Origin: Streptomyces sp. CB03234
Lineage (GTDB): Bacteria > Actinomycetota > Actinomycetes > Streptomycetales > Streptomycetaceae
NCBI RefSeq assembly: GCF_001905885.1
Contig: NZ_LIYH01000006.1
Span: 496,001 to 560,000 of the forward strand
Length of the DNA: 64,000 nucleotides
Reading direction: 5' to 3'
The notes under the pieces were generated by a model that was not told where the DNA came from, ran no database searches, and saw only the letters and a list, made by a program, of their open reading frames with translations. The translations under genes and the position numbers were made by a program. Of this stretch, positions 49,997 through 58,423 are shown piece by piece; the first letter of the stretch is position 1; every line of letters starts with the position of its first letter.

Positions 49997-51102
49997 CCGG
50001 GCGGCACTCCAGTGGTTCGCGCGCGGGCATGTACACGGCGCTGGTGCTGGCCGTCGTCGGGGCGCTGCTCATCGGGATCGGGATATGGGCGGCCGCCGGA
50101 CCGGACGACACCGAGGGGCTTCCGCGCGACGCCGCCTCCGGCGACGTACCGAAAGGCCCCTGCGCGCCGACCGCGTTACTGGAGCCCCCGTGCGGGGCCT
50201 GGTGGGGCGCCTATGTGCCGTACGCGGCGAACGGCTCCCTCAAGGACGCGGTCCTGACGTTCGAGCGGAAGATCGGCCGCAAGCTCGACCTCGTCTACAA
50301 CTACCACGACATGTCGGGCACCGAGCTCGACGGACAGCTCCTCACCGCCGACGAACAGGAACTCGGCCGCGACCGGCTGCTGATGCTGGCGTGGGAGTCC
50401 ACCGTCTGGACCGAGCCCCACCACGCCAACTGGACCGAACGGCAGCTCGGCTGGAAGAACATCGCCTCCGGCGCGTACGACGAGGAGATCATCGACCCGC
50501 AGGCCCGCCGCATCAAGGCGTACGGCAAACGCGTCTTCTTCTCCTTCGACCAGGAGACCGACTTCCGTATCAAGGAAGGCGCGGGCACCCCTGCCGAGTT
50601 CGTGGCCGCCTGGCGCCACATCCACGACCGGTTCGAGGAGCTGGGCGTGGACAACGTGGTGTGGGTGTGGACGGTCTCCGGGTATCTGGGGCACGCCGAG
50701 CAGATGAAGCAGCTGTACCCGGGCGACCGTTACGTCGACTGGATCGGGATGGACCAGTACAACTACTACCTCTGCCACAAGTCACCGAACTGGCTGGACT
50801 TCGACCGCAGCCAGCGCCCCTCCTACGACTGGCTGCGCGCCAACATCTCCGGCGACAAGCCCCTCATGCTGGCTGAGTTCGCCACCGCCCCCGACCCCCG
50901 GCAGCCGCAGCGCCAGCGCGACTGGTACGCGGAGATCCCGGAGGTCGCACCGACCCTGCCCAAGGTGAAGGCGATGGTCCACTGGAACCGTCCGGTGCCG
51001 GGCGAGGGGTGCGACCTGACCGTCAACGACGGTCCCGGACTGGAGGGGTACCGCCTGGCCGGACAGTCCGACTACTTCAAGCAGCCGGTCCCGCCCCGGT
51101 AG
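49993..51102 (+). CDS. Secreted/anchored glycoside hydrolase, GH26-like
   Basis: This is a 369-residue protein with an N-terminal signal anchor (residues about 12-34) and a TIM-barrel domain. Acidic residues at barrel-strand ends are in VFFSFDQETDF (near 183) and LMLAEFATAP (near 292), in positions fitting the acid/base and nucleophile of clan A hydrolases. GYLGHAEQMKQLYPGD and the region WIGMDQYNYYL resemble GH26 proteins of polysaccharide clusters. It may trim or process the polymer outside the cell. Codon 62 is TTA (50176-50178), so expression should need bldA. It overlaps the convergent flippase gene by 26 bases. Confidence 0.7.
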   Translation: MTGRHSSGSRAGMYTALVLAVVGALLIGIGIWAAAGPDDTEGLPRDAASGDVPKGPCAPTALLEPPCGAWWGAYVPYAANGSLKDAVLTFERKIGRKLDLVYNYHDMSGTELDGQLLTADEQELGRDRLLMLAWESTVWTEPHHANWTERQLGWKNIASGAYDEEIIDPQARRIKAYGKRVFFSFDQETDFRIKEGAGTPAEFVAAWRHIHDRFEELGVDNVVWVWTVSGYLGHAEQMKQLYPGDRYVDWIGMDQYNYYLCHKSPNWLDFDRSQRPSYDWLRANISGDKPLMLAEFATAPDPRQPQRQRDWYAEIPEVAPTLPKVKAMVHWNRPVPGEGCDLTVNDGPGLEGYRLAGQSDYFKQPVPPR

Positions 51103-53257
51103 ACCGGCCCCGGTAGCGCCGGGCGACGAGCGCCGCCACGGCCGCCGCGCCGAATCCCGCGGACACGGGCAGCGCGGCCGCCGCGAACGCGTCCTGCGCC
51201 GCCCACCCCGCCACCGCCAGCACCCACACGACGCCCGCCACGACCCGCCTGTCCGCCCCGCCCGCCCGCAGCGCCACCGCCGCCAGGCCCAGGCACAGCA
51301 CCTGGAGCACCGGCGGCAGCACGCCCAGCACCGCGTCCGCCCCGCCCGCCCCGTCCGGGCCGCCCGGCCCCGGCAGCCCCGTCCACCCCGCCACCTCGGC
51401 GGCGAGCCGCGCCACCGCCGCGGCGCCCGGCCCGCCCACCGCGTCCGGCCGGACGCCCACCAGTGGCGGGGCGGAGTGCAGGGCGGCGACCGTCACCAGC
51501 AGGGCCGCGCCGATCAAGGCGGGGCGCAGCCGTTCCAGCGAGACGGCCGCGCAGTACACGACGACCAGCAGGATCCCCGCCGTGACCGTGACCGGCGGCA
51601 GCACCTCCAGCAGCTCGGCGCCCGTCAGGTGGTCCCGGCCGGCCTGGCGCGCCCCCGCGAACGGCACCCAGAACAGCGCGGCCGCCAGCGCCAGCAGCAG
51701 CCACAGCCACCGGGCGAGCCACCGCTCACCGCCGCCGCCCCCGGCGGGTTCGGCCTCCCGTACGTACACCGGCAGCCCGAACGCGGGCGTCGCCGTGTCG
51801 TGCCCGCTCCCCAGATGCCCGCGCCGCACATACCCGCCCGCGTACCCCTCCCGCGAATGCGCCCGCTCCGCCGCCTCGCGCGCCCAGCGCGTCCCGTACT
51901 CCGGCGCACCCGCCCGCCCACGCCCCCGCCCACGCGCCTGCCCGCGCCACCTCACCGGACGGGGTTCCCGCCCCAGCAGCGCCCCCCGAAGCCCCGGCGC
52001 CGACACCAGGGCCATCACCACCATGGACAGCAGCATCGCGAGCCCCGCGCCCGCGATCCCCGCCGGGCTCATCAGCACCGCCGCGCTGCCCAGCACCAGC
52101 ACGCACATCGCCCCCTGCACGGCGGCCAGCACTCCCGTGCGGCCCTGCACCCTGAGGACCCCGATGTACAGCTCCACCGCGACGCGCGGCAGGGCCGCCG
52201 CCGCCAGCAGCCGCAGCACGAGCGTGCCGTGCTCGGCGTACGCGGGCCCGAACGGCGCGAGGATCTGCGGGGCGAACACCACCAGCACCAGCACCACCGG
52301 CACCAGCAGCAGCGCCATCCGGCGCAGCGCGCCTCGCACGCCCTCGGCGAGCGAACCGGGGCTGTGCGAGGCGTGCGCGGTGAGCGAGGAGGCCATGTTG
52401 ATGGCCATGAACTCCATGGTCCCGCCGACCGTGTACGCGGTGTAGAAGTAGCCGTTGTGTGCGGCGTCGAAGCGGACCGCGACCATCACCGGCAGCAGGT
52501 TGATCATCGCCAGGCTGAACAGCGCGCCCACCGAGTCCCCGGCGAGGAACCGTCCCATCTCCCGTGGCGTGGGCGGCTCCCGGTGCCGGTCGGCGGCGGC
52601 TTGGCGCGGGATGAGCCGGCGGAAGACCAGCCAGCCCAGTGGCAGGACGGACAGGGCGATGGCGACGGCCCACGAGACGAAGATGCCCAGCACGGGCAGG
52701 ACGGTCGCGAAGGCGACCAGCAGCAACAGCTTGGCCGTGGAGAAGACGGCGTTGCCCACCGGCACCCACACCGCCTTGCGCAGCCCGGTCAGCACCCCGT
52801 CCTGGAGGGTGAGCAGCGCCCACGCCACGCACGCGACCGTGAAGAACACCCCGGCGCCCAGGCCGCGCAGCGGCGCGTACGAGGGCCCCCACAGGTCCAG
52901 CGTGAGCAGGAACGCCACACTGGCGAGGCACACCACAAGGGAGCTGATGGCGTACGCGCGCCACACCAGCGGCCCCGTCGCCCGTCCCGCGCGCGGCACG
53001 TACCGGACCACCGCGCCGATCATGGTCGTGGCGGTGATCGAGGAGAGCAGCCGCATGGCGGCGATGGCGGCGGAGCCCTGCCCGACGGCCTCCTCGGTGT
53101 AGTAGCGGGCGGCGACCAGCCAGAAGCCGAGGCCGAGCGCGGCGGAGACTCCGGTGGAGAGCATCAGGGCGTAGGCGTTGCGGAACATCGAGTCGCCGCT
53201 GGGCCGTTCGCCGCCCGGCCGTGCGGCGGTGCTGTGCCGGACCGCCGTGTCAGTCAC
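51077..53257 (-). CDS. MOP superfamily polysaccharide flippase with extra C-terminal membrane domain
   Basis: This is a 726-residue protein. Residues about 20-440 form a Wzx/MATE-like transporter with 12-14 helices (RNAYALMLSTGVSAALGLGF at the first helix). A hydrophilic Arg/Gly-rich linker (about 440-530) follows, then about six further helices to the end. It should flip lipid-linked repeat units across the membrane. The GTG start lies inside the last codons of the upstream aminotransferase gene (8-base overlap), so the two are co-expressed. The extra domain is not usual for the family. Confidence 0.82.
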   Translation of the reverse strand: MTDTAVRHSTAARPGGERPSGDSMFRNAYALMLSTGVSAALGLGFWLVAARYYTEEAVGQGSAAIAAMRLLSSITATTMIGAVVRYVPRAGRATGPLVWRAYAISSLVVCLASVAFLLTLDLWGPSYAPLRGLGAGVFFTVACVAWALLTLQDGVLTGLRKAVWVPVGNAVFSTAKLLLLVAFATVLPVLGIFVSWAVAIALSVLPLGWLVFRRLIPRQAAADRHREPPTPREMGRFLAGDSVGALFSLAMINLLPVMVAVRFDAAHNGYFYTAYTVGGTMEFMAINMASSLTAHASHSPGSLAEGVRGALRRMALLLVPVVLVLVVFAPQILAPFGPAYAEHGTLVLRLLAAAALPRVAVELYIGVLRVQGRTGVLAAVQGAMCVLVLGSAAVLMSPAGIAGAGLAMLLSMVVMALVSAPGLRGALLGREPRPVRWRGQARGRGRGRAGAPEYGTRWAREAAERAHSREGYAGGYVRRGHLGSGHDTATPAFGLPVYVREAEPAGGGGGERWLARWLWLLLALAAALFWVPFAGARQAGRDHLTGAELLEVLPPVTVTAGILLVVVYCAAVSLERLRPALIGAALLVTVAALHSAPPLVGVRPDAVGGPGAAAVARLAAEVAGWTGLPGPGGPDGAGGADAVLGVLPPVLQVLCLGLAAVALRAGGADRRVVAGVVWVLAVAGWAAQDAFAAAALPVSAGFGAAAVAALVARRYRGRSTGAGPAA

Positions 53258-54425
53258 CGTGAGCGGGCGCGGGCCGGGCGCCCGAGGCGCGCAGGACGTC
53301 GAGGATCGTGTCCGCCCGCAGCGGGTTCGCGGGCAGCGCGTGCCGGGCGAACCAGCGGGCGGCCTCCGGCGCGGGGGAGGGGTCGGTGAAGGGGGCGCCC
53401 GCGTAGTCGTCCAGCGGCGGGTCGTACAGGTACCCGGTGGTCACGCGGGCCCGGGCGAGGGCGGCGATGGCCGCGTCCCGGTCGGCGACCAGCAGCGGGA
53501 CGCGGAACAGCGGCTGGACCGGGCCCTCCGGTACGGCCCAGGGTGAGGCGAGCAGCCTCTCCGTACCGGCGCGGTGGGCCGCCAGCGTCGCGTCCAGGCG
53601 TCCGAGGAGCCGCCGCGTACGCCGTAGCCGGGCCCGCCCGGGCGTGAGCCGGTAGTCGTGCATGTCGACCCGCACCCAGGAGTGGAAGGGTACGAGGCCG
53701 GGGGCGTCGCCCATCGCCGCCTTCAGCTCGCCGGGGCGCAGCGGCATCCGGATCTCCTCGCGCTCCTCCATGCCGAGCACCCGCATCCCGGCCCGCGCGG
53801 CCTTCACCAGGCGCAGGCCCCGCACGGCGGCCTCGGCGTACGGCCGTGCGGCGTAGGCGAGTTCGGCGGTGAGCCGCGTCGGGCGCAGCAACTCGTCACG
53901 GGCGCGGAGGAGTTCGGTACGCAAGCCCGGGTCCCGTACCGCGAGGAAGCCGCCGGTCTTGGCGCCCGTGTGCTTGGAGAGGCTGAAGACGGACGCGTCG
54001 CCGTACGTGCCGACGGGCCGGCCGCCGACCTCGCTGCCGATCGCGTGCGCCGCGTCCTCCAGCAGCGGGATGCCCAGCCGGCCGCACCTGGCCGCCAGTT
54101 CGGGGGCCGGGTCGGGGTTTCCGTACAGGTTGGTGGTCAGGACCGCCGACAGGCCGCGCCAGACGTCGTCGGGGACGGCGTCGACGTCGATCGACGCGTC
54201 CCCGGGCTTGAGCGGCGCCTGTACGGGACGTAGACCGGCGGCGAGGACGACGAAGAAGATGACGTCGTCGTTGACGGGCGACATGAGCACCCGGCCGCCG
54301 GGCGGGCAGAAGTGGCGCAGCGCCACATACAGCCCGAGCCGGCAGGACGGCACGTACAGGCACTCCCTGCCGAGGCGCCCGCGCATCAGCCCTTCCAGAG
54401 CCTCTTCCACAGTCGTGTGGACCAT
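53250..54425 (-). CDS. DegT/DnrJ/EryC1/StrS family aminotransferase-like protein
   Basis: This is a 391-residue protein with the sugar aminotransferase fold. LLEDAAHAIG at residues 121-130 contains the Asp that binds the PLP ring nitrogen; FSLSKHTGAKTGG at 147-159 carries the likely PLP lysine (K151 or K156). The usual function is transamination of a nucleotide-linked keto sugar. The C-terminal half is divergent, so a non-sugar substrate cannot be excluded. The ATG at 54425 follows AGGGGGGAATCAC. It is the first gene of the leftward pair with the flippase. Confidence 0.8.
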   Translation of the reverse strand: MVHTTVEEALEGLMRGRLGRECLYVPSCRLGLYVALRHFCPPGGRVLMSPVNDDVIFFVVLAAGLRPVQAPLKPGDASIDVDAVPDDVWRGLSAVLTTNLYGNPDPAPELAARCGRLGIPLLEDAAHAIGSEVGGRPVGTYGDASVFSLSKHTGAKTGGFLAVRDPGLRTELLRARDELLRPTRLTAELAYAARPYAEAAVRGLRLVKAARAGMRVLGMEEREEIRMPLRPGELKAAMGDAPGLVPFHSWVRVDMHDYRLTPGRARLRRTRRLLGRLDATLAAHRAGTERLLASPWAVPEGPVQPLFRVPLLVADRDAAIAALARARVTTGYLYDPPLDDYAGAPFTDPSPAPEAARWFARHALPANPLRADTILDVLRASGARPAPAHGD

Positions 54426-54498
54426 GTGATTCCCCCCTGAGCCCCGGGCCAATGTCGCCCCATCGGGACGACCCCGTCAAGAAGGCGTAGGGGCGGGC

Positions 54499-54531
54499 GA
54501 AGGGCCCGTCCCTTGACGGAACGGGCCCTTC
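54499..54531 (-). terminator. Terminator hairpin downstream of the sigma factor gene
   Basis: GAAGGGCCCGT (54499-54509) pairs perfectly with ACGGGCCCTTC (54521-54531) over an 11-base loop. It lies beyond the stop of the leftward sigma factor gene. Confidence 0.75.
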
Positions 54532-54595
54532 GGGAGCCTGCGGGAGGCGGCCGCACGGCCCGCTTCGGGAGCCTGCTGGAGGCGGCCGCACGGCC
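54529..54595. repeat. 32-bp direct repeat
   Basis: TTCGGGAGCCTGCGGGAGGC plus GGCCGCACGGCC (54529-54560) is repeated with one base change at 54564-54595, a period of 35. It is non-coding and sits between the terminator and the sigma factor stop codon. Confidence 0.8.
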
Positions 54596-54597
54596 GG

Positions 54598-55503
54598 TCA
54601 TTCGTCGAGGGTGAGACCCTTGCGAAGTTTGCCCAGCGTGCGGGAGAGCAGACGTGAGACATGCATCTGCGAGATGTTGAGCTCCTCGCCGATCTCCGAC
54701 TGCGTGAGCCCGGCGACGAAGCGGAGGGAGAGGATCTTCCGGTCACGCGCCGGGAGGGAGGCGATCAGCGGCTTGAGGGACTCGATGTACTCGATGCCTT
54801 CGAGCCCGTGGTCCTCGTAGCCGATGCGGTCCGCCAGCGCGCCCTCGGAGTCGTCCTCCTCGGGCTGGGCGTCGAGCGAGCTGGCGGTGTACGCGTTGCT
54901 CGCCGCCATGCCCTCGACGACTTCCTCCTTGGTGATCCCGAGCTTCTCGGCGAGCTCGGCCACGGTGGGCGAGCGGTCGAGCTGCTGGGCCAGCTCGTCC
55001 CCGGCCTTGGCCAGGTCGAGGCGGAGTTCCTGGAGCCGGCGCGGGACGCGCACGGACCAGGAGGTGTCGCGGAAGAACCGCTTGATCTCTCCGACGATGG
55101 TTGGCATCGCGAAGGTGGGGAACTCGACCCCTCGGCTGAGTTCGAAGCGGTCGATGGCCTTGATGAGACCGATGGTGCCGACCTGGATGATGTCCTCCAT
55201 CGGCTCGCTGCGGGAGCGGAACCGGGAGGCGGCGAACTTGACCAGGGCGAGGTTGAGTTCGACCAGCGTGTTGCGGACGTACGCGTACTCGTGCGTCCCT
55301 TCCTCAAGGCTTTCGAGGCGCGCGAAAAGCGTCTTGGACAGGGCCCTCGCGTCGAGTGGTTCGACTTCGTCGTACGGGGGGATGTCGGGCAGGCCGAGCT
55401 CTTCGGTGACGAGCTGCTCGGGCTGCTCGAACGCGTCGATCTGGTGGGGCGGAGTTGCCGACGGCGCGTGGGGGGTACGCGTTTCGTCGAGCCGGGGTGA
55501 CAT
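54598..55503 (-). CDS. SigB/SigF/SigG-type alternative RNA polymerase sigma factor
   Basis: This is a 301-residue group 3 sigma factor. Region 2 is seen in DIIQVGTIGLIKAIDRFELS and the following FPTFAMPTIVGEIKRFFRD, region 3 after RVPRRLQELRLDL, and region 4 in LTQSEIGEELNISQMHVSRL. This class controls stress and developmental genes in streptomycetes and is held by RsbW-like anti-sigma factors. The ATG at 55503 is chosen since GGAGGAG lies 3 bases before it; two earlier ATGs are in frame. An anti-anti-sigma and an anti-sigma-type gene lie divergently upstream. It may be the SigI-type locus, but I do not assign the symbol. Confidence 0.9.
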   Translation of the reverse strand: MSPRLDETRTPHAPSATPPHQIDAFEQPEQLVTEELGLPDIPPYDEVEPLDARALSKTLFARLESLEEGTHEYAYVRNTLVELNLALVKFAASRFRSRSEPMEDIIQVGTIGLIKAIDRFELSRGVEFPTFAMPTIVGEIKRFFRDTSWSVRVPRRLQELRLDLAKAGDELAQQLDRSPTVAELAEKLGITKEEVVEGMAASNAYTASSLDAQPEEDDSEGALADRIGYEDHGLEGIEYIESLKPLIASLPARDRKILSLRFVAGLTQSEIGEELNISQMHVSRLLSRTLGKLRKGLTLDE

Positions 55504-55752
55504 GGTCTCCTCCATCGTTCTCGGCATATGGCCGCCGATGCCCAAAAGAATGTGGCTGCGGTGTGCGGCGCCTCCAAAGCCGGCCGTGTTGGTTGTGTCC
55601 CTACTAGCCCTACCCGCTTCGCACGGATCGTTGCAAGTGTCAATTGTCCCATATGCCCGGCTTGTGGGTAAGTACTCGACCGTCGACTACCGACGGCCGG
55701 GCAGAGGGCGTAGGGTTCTACCGACTCAACGGCATCGGCGAAGAGGGACGGC

Positions 55753-56121
55753 ATGGACCGCGGGACGGTCGGCAGCGCGAATCAGGGCCGACTCAAGGTC
55801 GGGGTCCGGACGGAAGGCCGCAGCGAGGTTCTCACGCCGGCGGGTGAGCTGGATCACCACACCGCCGAGCTGCTGCGCGAGCCGCTGGACGCCGCGCTGG
55901 AACAGGGCCGCACACGCCTGGTGATCGACTGCTCGCAGCTTGCGTTCTGCGACTCCACCGGGCTCAACGTGCTGCTCGGGGCCCGCCTGAAGGCGGAGGC
56001 CGCGGGCGGAGGGGTGCACCTCGCGGGGATGCAGCCCGTGGTGGCCAGGGTGTTCGAGATCACTGGCGCGGAGGCGGTTTTCACCGTCCACGCCTCGCTG
56101 GAAGCAGCACTCGCCGACTGA
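55753..56121 (+). CDS. Anti-sigma factor antagonist, STAS domain
   Basis: This is a 122-residue protein. The phosphorylatable serine lies in LAFCDSTGLNVLL (S68), with the flanking LTPAGELDHHTAELL strand-helix pattern of SpoIIAA/RsbV/BldG proteins. When unphosphorylated it would bind the anti-sigma kinase and release the sigma factor. It is divergent from the sigma gene. GGGTAAG at 55666-55672 resembles the -10 box of SigB-type promoters, hinting at feedback, though a matching -35 is not clear. Confidence 0.88.
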   Translation: MDRGTVGSANQGRLKVGVRTEGRSEVLTPAGELDHHTAELLREPLDAALEQGRTRLVIDCSQLAFCDSTGLNVLLGARLKAEAAGGGVHLAGMQPVVARVFEITGAEAVFTVHASLEAALAD

Positions 56122-56270
56122 ACCGACAAAGCGGGTGTTGTCCCGGATCGGCCGGGCAGAAGAACCCCGCGGCAGCTGTACGGGGAAGCTCCATACGCTC
56201 CGTGACGGCACAGTGGCCGCTCTGTGACGACGTAATGGCGACTTGGTGAATTCGGTGAGGTGAAGCGCTG

Positions 56271-56852
56271 ATGGGTACCACCCAGCAGCATCCGCCGAGC
56301 GATCTCGGCCCCCAGCCCGACGGCTCCTGCCTCGGTGTCGGTGCCTCGGTCCCGGCTGCCTCCGCCGTGTCCACCACGCCGGAGATGAGGTCCGACATGT
56401 CAGGTGCGGCGTCCGGGGTGAGTCCCGGGGCGACGCCCGCGGGGCGCCGGACGCGGCGGCTGTCGCTGGGCAGTGCCAGCGGGATCGTTCCGCTCGCCCG
56501 GGACTTCACCCGGCAGGCGCTCTACGACTGGGGCTGGCTCCCGGCGGCCACCGCCGACCGGCGGGCCGCCGCCGAGGACGTCCTGCTGGTCGTCTCCGAA
56601 CTCGTCACCAACGCGTGCCTGCACGCCGAGGGCCCCGAGGAACTGCGCGTCTCGCTCGACGCGAAGGTGCTGCGGCTGGAGGTCGAGGACCGGGGCGCCG
56701 GCCAGCCCGCGCCGCGCACCCCGCACCGGGCCGGGCGGCCGGGCGGACACGGCATGTTCATCGTCCAGCGCCTCTGCCTGGACTGGGGGGTCGTCCGGTC
56801 CACGGGCATGCCCGGCAAGACGGTCTGGGCGGAACTCGCGGCACCCGCTTAG
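56271..56852 (+). CDS. RsbW-like ATP-binding protein (putative anti-sigma factor)
   Basis: This is a 193-residue protein. An unstructured N-terminus of about 60 residues rich in Ser/Pro/Ala precedes a GHKL ATPase domain: N box SELVTNACLHA with E110 and N114, G1 box DRGAGQPAP near 140-148, and G2 box GGHGMFIVQRL at 158-168. It could bind the neighbouring sigma factor and phosphorylate the STAS protein, but in Streptomyces many such kinases cross-talk. It lies 149 bases after the STAS gene on the same strand. Confidence 0.82.
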   Translation: MGTTQQHPPSDLGPQPDGSCLGVGASVPAASAVSTTPEMRSDMSGAASGVSPGATPAGRRTRRLSLGSASGIVPLARDFTRQALYDWGWLPAATADRRAAAEDVLLVVSELVTNACLHAEGPEELRVSLDAKVLRLEVEDRGAGQPAPRTPHRAGRPGGHGMFIVQRLCLDWGVVRSTGMPGKTVWAELAAPA

Positions 56853-56880
56853 CGCCCGCGCGTTTTTCGCGGCAGTTGTG

Positions 56881-56903
56881 GAGCACGGCGATACGCCGTG
56901 CTC
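56881..56903 (+). terminator. Terminator after the RsbW-like gene
   Basis: GAGCACGGCG (56881-56890) and CGCCGTGCTC (56894-56903) form a perfect 10-bp stem with a 3-base loop, followed by TTTGTCTT. Confidence 0.82.
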
Positions 56904-56982
56904 TTTGTCTTCCCTCCCCAAGGCCACGGGCGTACCTTGAGCGCCAATCTGATGAGCCGTCAGACATTGGGGTGATCTCGAG

Positions 56983-57654
56983 GTGTCGTACCAGAAGCGG
57001 ACAACTCCGGCGCTGACGGCGGCGGTCACGGGCGTGGCGGTCGCGGGCGCGATGGTGCTGACGGCCGCACCCGCCGCCCATGCCACCGTCGTGGACGTCG
57101 ACTACGCGTGCCAGACGCCGATCGGACCCAAGGGCGCCGTGTCACCGATCGACATCACGAGCGTGAAGAGCGGCAGCGGCTACCGCCTCACCATGTCGTT
57201 CCGCAAGGGCGTCTCCTCCAGCCCCGTGGAGCTCGGCAAGGGCGCCATGAACCCGAGCGCGGTCATCGAGGTGGGCGGCGCCGACAAGGGGACGGTCAAG
57301 GTCTCGGGACCCGCGAACGCGACCGCGATCCCCGCCAACACCCCCATCAAGATCAGTGACTTGACGGGGACGTACACCCCGGGCAAGAGCGGCAAGGTCA
57401 CGTTCACCGCCGGCGTACTGACCATCAAGGCCCTCGGTACGACGACGACGTGCACGCCCAAGAACAACCCGAAGCCGTCACTGGAACTGGACGTCACGGC
57501 GTCCGGGGCCGGGTCCACACCGTCGGGTGACGGCGAACTGCCCAGGACCGGGCCGCTCGACTCGGCGGTCGCGCTCGGCACCCTCGGCGGCACGGTCCTG
57601 CTCACGGGCGCCGCCGGGGTGCTGTGGCTGACCCGCCGGACCCGCCGGGTGTGA
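56983..57654 (+). CDS. Secreted LPxTG-anchored protein with DUF6801-like domain
   Basis: This is a 223-residue protein with a cleavable signal peptide (about residues 1-34, ending AAPAAHA). One domain of about 125 residues (DYACQTPIGPKGAVSPIDI to TTTTCTPKN) has two cysteines probably forming a disulfide. A short linker leads to the sorting signal LPRTG, a hydrophobic helix and the Arg-rich tail RRTRRV. It should be covalently attached to the cell wall by a sortase. The domain recurs in the gene at 59391; I recall it as DUF6801 but am not certain. It is the first gene of a four-gene operon. Confidence 0.75.
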   Translation: MSYQKRTTPALTAAVTGVAVAGAMVLTAAPAAHATVVDVDYACQTPIGPKGAVSPIDITSVKSGSGYRLTMSFRKGVSSSPVELGKGAMNPSAVIEVGGADKGTVKVSGPANATAIPANTPIKISDLTGTYTPGKSGKVTFTAGVLTIKALGTTTTCTPKNNPKPSLELDVTASGAGSTPSGDGELPRTGPLDSAVALGTLGGTVLLTGAAGVLWLTRRTRRV

Positions 57655-57658
57655 TGCC

Positions 57659-58423
57659 GTGCGCGCCCGTGCCGTGGCAGCCGTACTCACCGCCCTCGGG
57701 TGCGCCCTGATGCCGGCGCCGGCGGTGGGGGAGGGCCGGCCCTACATCTACCTGGAGGGGCCGCCCGGCACCGTGCTCGAAGACGTGCTGTCGCTGACCA
57801 ACCCCGGTACGCGGCCGCTCACGCTGCGGCTGCGCGCCACCGCCCCGTGGGTCGCCTTCGCCGTGAACCCGGTCACCGTGCCGCCCCGCACCCGCGCCGA
57901 CGTGCCCTTCTCCGTCACCGTCCCCCCGGACGCCCCGCCCGGCGACCACACGGGCGCCCTGCACGCGGGGGACGACGTGACCGTGCCGGTACGGCTGCGG
58001 GTGGGCGGCCCGCGACTGGCGGCGCTCACCGTCGAGGACGTCCGGATCGCGGGCGGCGCCATCCACTACGCGCTGGTCAACCGGGGCAACACCGTGCTGG
58101 CGCCGCGCCTCGCGGTGCGGGCGGAGGGCCTGTTCGGCGAGGTGCTGCGCCGTCCGGAGCGCCCGCTGCGACTGGAGCTGGGCCCTGGCCGGCGGGTGGA
58201 GCTCGCCGAACCGTGGCCGGACCGGGACCGCCCGGCCGTGGACCGCGTCACCGTCCGGCTGGACGCCACGGCCGGGGGCGACGCGCGGGCGGCGGCGGAG
58301 GCGACGAGGACGTTCGGCACGGGGTGGGCGGCGGCGGCCGTACCGGTCCTGGCTTCGGCGGCGGGCGCGGTGACGTGGTGGGTACGGCGCCGGCGGCGCG
58401 GGGCGAGGGGAGCGGAAGCGTGA
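57659..58423 (+). CDS. Secreted membrane-anchored protein, DUF916/WxL-associated type
   Basis: This is a 254-residue protein with a signal peptide (about 1-24), an Ig-like beta-sandwich with the pattern LSLTNPGTRPLTLRLRATA and VPPRTRADVPFSVTVPPDA typical of DUF916-like proteins. A second beta domain, a C-terminal membrane helix (AVPVLASAAGAVTWWV) and a basic tail follow. Such proteins bridge surface proteins and the wall. It starts 4 bases after the first gene's stop and overlaps the next by GTGA. Confidence 0.65.
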   Translation: MRARAVAAVLTALGCALMPAPAVGEGRPYIYLEGPPGTVLEDVLSLTNPGTRPLTLRLRATAPWVAFAVNPVTVPPRTRADVPFSVTVPPDAPPGDHTGALHAGDDVTVPVRLRVGGPRLAALTVEDVRIAGGAIHYALVNRGNTVLAPRLAVRAEGLFGEVLRRPERPLRLELGPGRRVELAEPWPDRDRPAVDRVTVRLDATAGGDARAAAEATRTFGTGWAAAAVPVLASAAGAVTWWVRRRRRGARGAEA

